A stretch of 64,000 nt of DNA. It comes from Klebsormidium nitens. Lineage: Eukaryota > Streptophyta > Klebsormidiophyceae > Klebsormidiales > Klebsormidiaceae. The stretch lies in contig DF236970.1 in NCBI GenBank assembly GCA_000708835.1, positions 1 to 64,000 on the forward strand, written 5' to 3'. Position numbers and translations under genes: made by a program. The first letter of the stretch is position 1. Every line of letters starts with the position of its first letter. Positions 59,486-64,000 of the stretch are shown piece after piece. Below the pieces are notes generated by a model. The model was not told where the DNA came from and made no database searches. It saw only the letters and a program-made list of their open reading frames with translations.

Positions 59486-62400
59486 ATGGACGTTTCCACG
59501 CATGCAACTAGAGGAGAGGCGCTTGCGGCAAGTGCAAGTAAGGAGGAAGACGGTTTGGAGAACATGTTGCGGCAAACTGGGTGGACGAAGGTGAAGCAGC
59601 TGACAGTCCAGGAGCATTGGCAGTGAGTCACCAATGCATTGACTCTACTATCCAGACACCTTTCCATCCAATCCTGGTTCAATGTCCTCTTGACCAGTTG
59701 TTGGTCTGTGTTCATTCAGGCCACCTTTTGGCCCTTTACTGAGTGGTTAGGATCAAAAAGTTACTTGAAGTGCCTGAGGTGATTGTCAAACTTGATCAGG
59801 GACACCGTGCGCTCTCCCATAGCTTCTGCCTTCCTGCATACATTTGCGCAGGGAAGAGACCGGCAGCTGCAAACACAATTCCTCCGGGATGCAAATGGAG
59901 CTCTGTAAAGTCTGTTTGAAAAGCAATGGAGGACAGACCTCCCTGTTTGTTGTCTCTTCATTGCTTCCCTAATGTATAGGGCCATCACAGTCTTCTAGGG
60001 GACTCTTGTGGCTCAAAGGCCCTTTTAATACAGTCAAAGAGTGCTGTAGATGCAACCACTGCAGGTTGAGTGACGCACACAAGAGGAACTGGCATGGCCA
60101 GTGGACGCGGTACATTGCAACACCCTCCGAAACAGGTGCATATCCTCTTTGGAACACTCCCTTGCTTGCTGAAGAAACTGTTGCAATTCTCTCCGACAGA
60201 GACACAGATAGGACCCTGACTTTTGGGATGATCACCGGCCTGGGGCCAGTTTATCCTGTTGGTGGACTTTGCTAGCAACTTTCTGGAAGGCCGAGGGAAC
60301 CTCTGAAGCTCGCTCACGGCTCTAAAGCTTGAGATTACGAACTTTGTTCTGTCAGTGTGGCGCAACTCAGCCTTGAAGTGAGCTGTGTGACAAGGAGACG
60401 GAGCGGATATTGAGTTCCCTTTGATTGGTTTGGTTGCAGGGGCGACGACTTACACGATCCAAGAGAACAAGTACGGCATCCGAAACATTGAGTGGGCAAA
60501 CGCAGAGAAGACAGAGACGTTCCATCAGAACCACTACTTCAGCGAGGTGAGCTCTTTGAAAAACTGCGCATCAGTTTCGTACGTTCGGGGCTTCCAAACG
60601 GACAGGTTTTCAGTATCAAGACATTTCACTGCTCTCCCGATTACGTTTGTTCTTCAACTGCTTACGACTTGTCATACGACTCCTGCCTGAGCTTAGCTGT
60701 GCCTGAATTCCAGTTTAAGATACTGGTCTTCAACATGTGCTGTCTCACTTTCGTTAGACAAGCATTGCACTTCGCAAAACTCCACGCTTATTTCGGTTGC
60801 GTCGATGGTCGTTTCAAGGTTTCAGGTCCATAGCAAAACTTTCGGATCTCGACGAGGTAATCAAGCGGCCCACCAATCCGGTAACATTGATGCTACTCAT
60901 CTGAATTAGTCCTTCGGGAATTTTGAGAGAGCTTTAGCTTCTTCCGAAGACGAACTCTCTCAATAAGGAACTGAGAACCTGACCGGTATGGGTCCCAACA
61001 TTCGAAAAATTCATTTAGTGTACAACTGGGAATGTGCTCAGAGACGACCTTTGGTTCGGAGTTTCATCTGATCAGTTCCAAGCCCAGAGGTTTACGTTAA
61101 CCCACAGGGTTTTTTGGCGGTTAACCACATTCGGTTACGGGCTGGTTCGAAGCTGGTTAACTGTCCAATAACCAGACTCGAGCAGTAACCAGGTTTTAAG
61201 CGTGGCTATAACGCGGTTACTGACCAAAGAACCAGACTGAAGTTTGGTTATCGAACCTGGTTGGCAGCCAAACCTTCCTGTGACCTGGGAAAAGTGCCAT
61301 CTTCCTTGGAGGTACGCCGATAGCTGTTTCGACGTCCGAGTAAGAACACATTCTAGTACGACCCGCGACTAAAGTGAAGTCTCCCGACATCTCAACGGCA
61401 GACCCGTCTCTGATTACTTTCAAACGCTGAAAACTCTTCCTTCACAACTAAGAGAGTGCGTCAAAAAACCGGCCCTCTTGAGCGACCACGTCGCTAGGGC
61501 TCCGCTCCGGCGGTCGCTCAAAAGAGCACGGGATCTAGATCTTTGCAGCGACACTCAAGTCACATCTCACAGGCTGTGTGTCGCTGGGAAGCCACGTGGG
61601 CGAGCGCCCTCTCTAACGACGATCCTCTCTTCCATCTACGACAAACAAATTCGAAAATAACAAGAGCCAGGTATGATAAGCTCCAACTAACATTAAAACC
61701 CTAACCCAACAGATTACGTGCTCCACACCCGTACCCACCCTAACCCCCAAACTAACCGCACCCGTCCCAGCCTGGCGATCTTATTGTTCCTGCCGCTTTT
61801 TAATGCTGATTTAGTCCGAGCTCTTCCATCTGGTCCAGGACTTCGCGCCCCTGCGGAGCGCTGGCCCGTGGACTAACACGGTCGCCGAGAGCACCCCTGA
61901 GGGCGTGACTCACGCCGCCTCTGCGGCGGCGACCACGCTCTATCTCCCGGGCGGCAGCGCCGTGTGGGCGTCCAAAGCCGTTGATCTGAATGCCAAGCCG
62001 TTCAGTTTGGCCGCGGAGCTGTTTCTAAGACCAGGTTGGTGTCTGGCCGTCAGTCTCTGCTTTCAGTTTCTCCAGTTTGATTGGCTGTCGACCGTTTCCT
62101 CTCGGTGTTGGTTCTATCATTCGTCGTCGTGTGACTGCTGAGCTTTTTCTGAGGCCAAACCAGATGTGCAAGCTACCAATCTCCATGTTTCGCGCCAAAG
62201 CACCGTCGGCTCTTCTTGTGTCTTGGTCTTTGCTCTTGAATCTCATTCGCGTAACCCGAGTCCGGTTACTAAGCTTCTGAAGTGACCAAGTCTACACGCA
62301 TAACCAGCGGCCAGGTCCAAATGCCCTCCGAACAAGTCGCCTTTCTTCCTGACGCAGAAATCTGAGTCCAGTTACCAAGGGGTTGAAGTGACCAAGTCTA

Positions 62401-62973
62401 AAACACATATTCAGCGGCCAGGTTCGCACGCCCTCCAGAGCTGTTACCTCTTTTCCTGATGCAGACAACAACACGCGCGTCAGCATCATTCCCTTCTACA
62501 ACGGCGCCGCCTTCGCCGGCGTGACGCTGGTCCGCGAAGAGGCGCGCGAACCTGCGGACGCGCTCGAGCTGCGTCCGAAGAGCGGCGAGCCCTTTTGGAC
62601 GTACGAACTGGAGCTCCCCTCCGGACGCAGCGACGTCGCTGCTGAGCTCATTGGCACTGAGACGCTCATGATGGGCCATGGTTTGACGTTGTATGAACGG
62701 GAGGGGAGGTTTGGGGGTTACGGGGGCGCGCAGCGTGGGGCGTCTTTGGGTTCCGAAGGTTTTGGACCGTGTTTAAATGATGCGGAGTATGTGAATGTGC
62801 GGTTGCCCGAGAATCTCTCAGTGAGGTGTCCAAAGAGAATAATCGAAGGCCAAGGGTTTGAGATGTCGGCGGTGCTCGTCTCGGTGGATGGGATGGGAGC
62901 GTCTCAATGCAAGGTCATATACGGTGAAGACTGGAAGTTGAAGGGTGTCATATATGGCACGTATTTTGCATGA
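59486..62973 (+). CDS. DUF3598-like protein with lipocalin-like C-terminal half (tentative), 5 exons
   Basis: Exons: 59486-59622, 60086-60135, 60440-60546, 61815-62034 and 62465-62973. They are in phase and give 340 residues. The best evidence is NWHGQWTRY (47-55), assembled across the first junction, which is typical of DUF3598 proteins of cyanobacteria, algae and plants. A beta-rich second half follows: LYLPGGSAVWASK, FSLAAELFLRP, VSIIPFYNGAAFAGVTLVRE, WTYELELPSG, and a C-terminal part with ETLMMGHGLTLYEREGRF and LPENLSVRCPKRI. No function is established for the family; a small-ligand or pigment-related lipocalin-like role is only a guess. The exon 2 acceptor (CAAGAG|G) is poor, and the short exons 2 and 3 are the least certain. 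An upstream targeting exon may be missing. Confidence 0.62.
61075..61265 (+). repeat. GGTTA/TAACC-rich imperfect repeat tract in intron 3
   Basis: Words such as GGTTAACCACA, GCTGGTTAACTG, AATAACCAGACTCG, AGTAACCAGG and GAACCAGACTG recur in direct and inverted orientation over about 190 bp, so the transcript could form hairpins. It has no exon sequence. Confidence 0.6.
62137..62490 (+). repeat. Donor- and acceptor-edge copies in intron 4 (DUF3598-like gene)
   Basis: Donor side: the exon 4 end GCGGAGCTGTTTCTAAGACCAG (62013-62034) is echoed at 62139-62160 as GCTGAGCTTTTTCTGAGGCCAA. Acceptor side: a unit of about 108 bp starting at 62286 (GACCAAGTCTACACGCATAACCAGC...) repeats at about 62394, sharing AGCGGCCAGGT, GCCCTCC and CTTCCTGACGCAGA versus TTCCTGATGCAGA. 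The second unit contains the true acceptor (GCAG|ACAACAAC at 62465). Confidence 0.8.
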
Positions 62974-64000
62974 AGATATGCTCAAGCTGAGGCTGTATTT
63001 TGTGGAGAATTCAAAAGTGGACAGTCTTCTATTGACGACTGCGGCTGGTTGTGGTGGTTGCATTCGTAAGCCTCGAGCCGGCCACTCATGATGCCACGTT
63101 GTCGATCAAGTTGGAAATCGGCAGCCTGGCTTGTGCACATGGTCGAATTTTCCCGGCCAACAAACTGTGAGGTCCGAGGGACAAATCCATCGTCTCCAAG
63201 ATTTGCAGAAGTTGCTTCATAACCTCCTTATCTTTACTTGCAGTGCATTAGTGGCACGTGCATGCTTCACATGCTAGAGGTGAATGGCGTTACTGATCGA
63301 TGTACCAGGGATACCAGATGACACCAAACCCGTCACCCTCTTTACTTGAACCACTGCATGAACGCGATTCCTAGATTAAACGATCAATCGTTATGAATCC
63401 TAGATCGACGCGGCAGCGGCCCAGCCGTTTTAGCATGTACAAATAGCTTCACATGGCCGGATGGTATACGCAGCGGCGCCGCCGCCCATGCTTTCCGTTC
63501 ACGTTGCAAGCCTCAGGCTAGTGCAGTGCAAAACGCTGCGCATGTACACGTCATGTTCAATCAAAGAGTACCATCGCGGTCCATATTTAATGCAGTACAT
63601 ATATATGCTCAGACTAGAGAATTGATTGCATCCACGGCGGCCTGACGACCATTTGATACATCTTGCACGCTTACGTTGACATGTCCGTGCATCACGCATA
63701 TCGTCATGCGCGCAGTTATGCTCAAATAATACAGGCGTACCCTTAAAAAACATTAGCGGCGGTCATTGCAGTACAAAGCACGGACTCAATGGCCGTGATA
63801 CTTCATCATGTCCACACTAAACACACTCCACATCTTGTGGCCAATCTCATGCATAGGAAAGTAAGACTGTGCGATTTTAGTCACTGCAGCAGAAAAGCAA
63901 GGGGATGCAGTGCAAACCTAGAGAAAGGTTACATCAAAACAAGCCTGCGCTTTTAAAAACATTATTTGTCCTAGGGTTCAATCTGTACTGAGCAGCCTAT
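62974..64000. other. Downstream region, no gene recognised
   Basis: 3' flank of the DUF3598-like gene. The rest is AT-richer with CATGCA-type words and short frames only (for example 63499-63753 minus, no motif). Confidence 0.4.

Noticed and set aside
59335-59715. Minus-strand open frame of 126 codons
   Set aside because: It is antisense to exon 1 of the DUF3598-like gene and has no motif.
61690-61750. CCCTAACCC-type words suggesting a telomeric stretch
   Set aside because: Irregular and short, within an intron; no tandem periodicity.

Overview
The window is nuclear DNA from an intron-rich eukaryote, most likely a streptophyte green alga of the Klebsormidium type. This is inferred from gene content and was not searched. 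Nothing looks bacterial: coding is split into many short exons with GT...AG introns, and the families are plant-type. They include a plant O-fucosyltransferase family protein, a MATE/DTX transporter, a VTT/TMEM64 membrane protein, an RCD1/SRO-like PARP, a phospholipase B-like protein, ARL2 and a protein with a DUF3598-like motif. I rebuilt eight multi-exon genes by hand. Every junction in them keeps the reading frame, which is the main support for the models.

Layout, left to right. An FAD-dependent monooxygenase lies at 863-8287 (+, 8 exons). A type II membrane O-fucosyltransferase-like protein lies at 10190-13907 (-, 4 exons). An unresolved coding-like patch lies at 15.5-16.25 kb. A VTT-domain membrane protein whose basic tail carries two AT-hook-like motifs lies at 16371-20623 (-, 5 exons). 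A four-unit Cys-cluster protein lies at 22499-23530 (-). An intronless single-pass membrane protein of unknown function lies at 24218-25465 (+). An ankyrin-WWE-PARP protein lies at 26668-33349 (-, 9 exons). A coiled-coil-like ORF lies at 34381-34875 (+). A MATE transporter lies at 36261-40768 (-, 5 exons). A phospholipase B-like hydrolase lies at 42155-51715 (+, 12 exons). An intronless GIY-YIG protein lies at 54092-54406 (-). ARL2 lies at 55629-58324 (-, 4 exons). A DUF3598-like protein lies at 59486-62973 (+, 5 exons). The genes belong to unrelated pathways, as expected in a eukaryotic genome, and I see no operon or functional cluster.

The most striking pattern is structural. In at least six of the eight multi-exon genes, the edge of an exon with its splice site is repeated several times inside the neighbouring intron. 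Copies of an exon's 3' end plus its GT donor lie downstream of the exon. Copies of an exon's 5' end plus its AG acceptor lie upstream. The outermost copy is the one that keeps the frame. Examples are six donor-edge copies at 3.9-4.7 kb, acceptor-edge copies at 6.95-7.44 kb, five acceptor-edge units at 47.14-47.79 kb, and arrays at 27.6-28.2 and 28.7-29.2 kb. By eye, the exon-derived part of several arrays looks better conserved than the intronic spacers. This suggests recurrent tandem duplication across splice junctions that lengthens introns and leaves a reserve of alternative splice sites.
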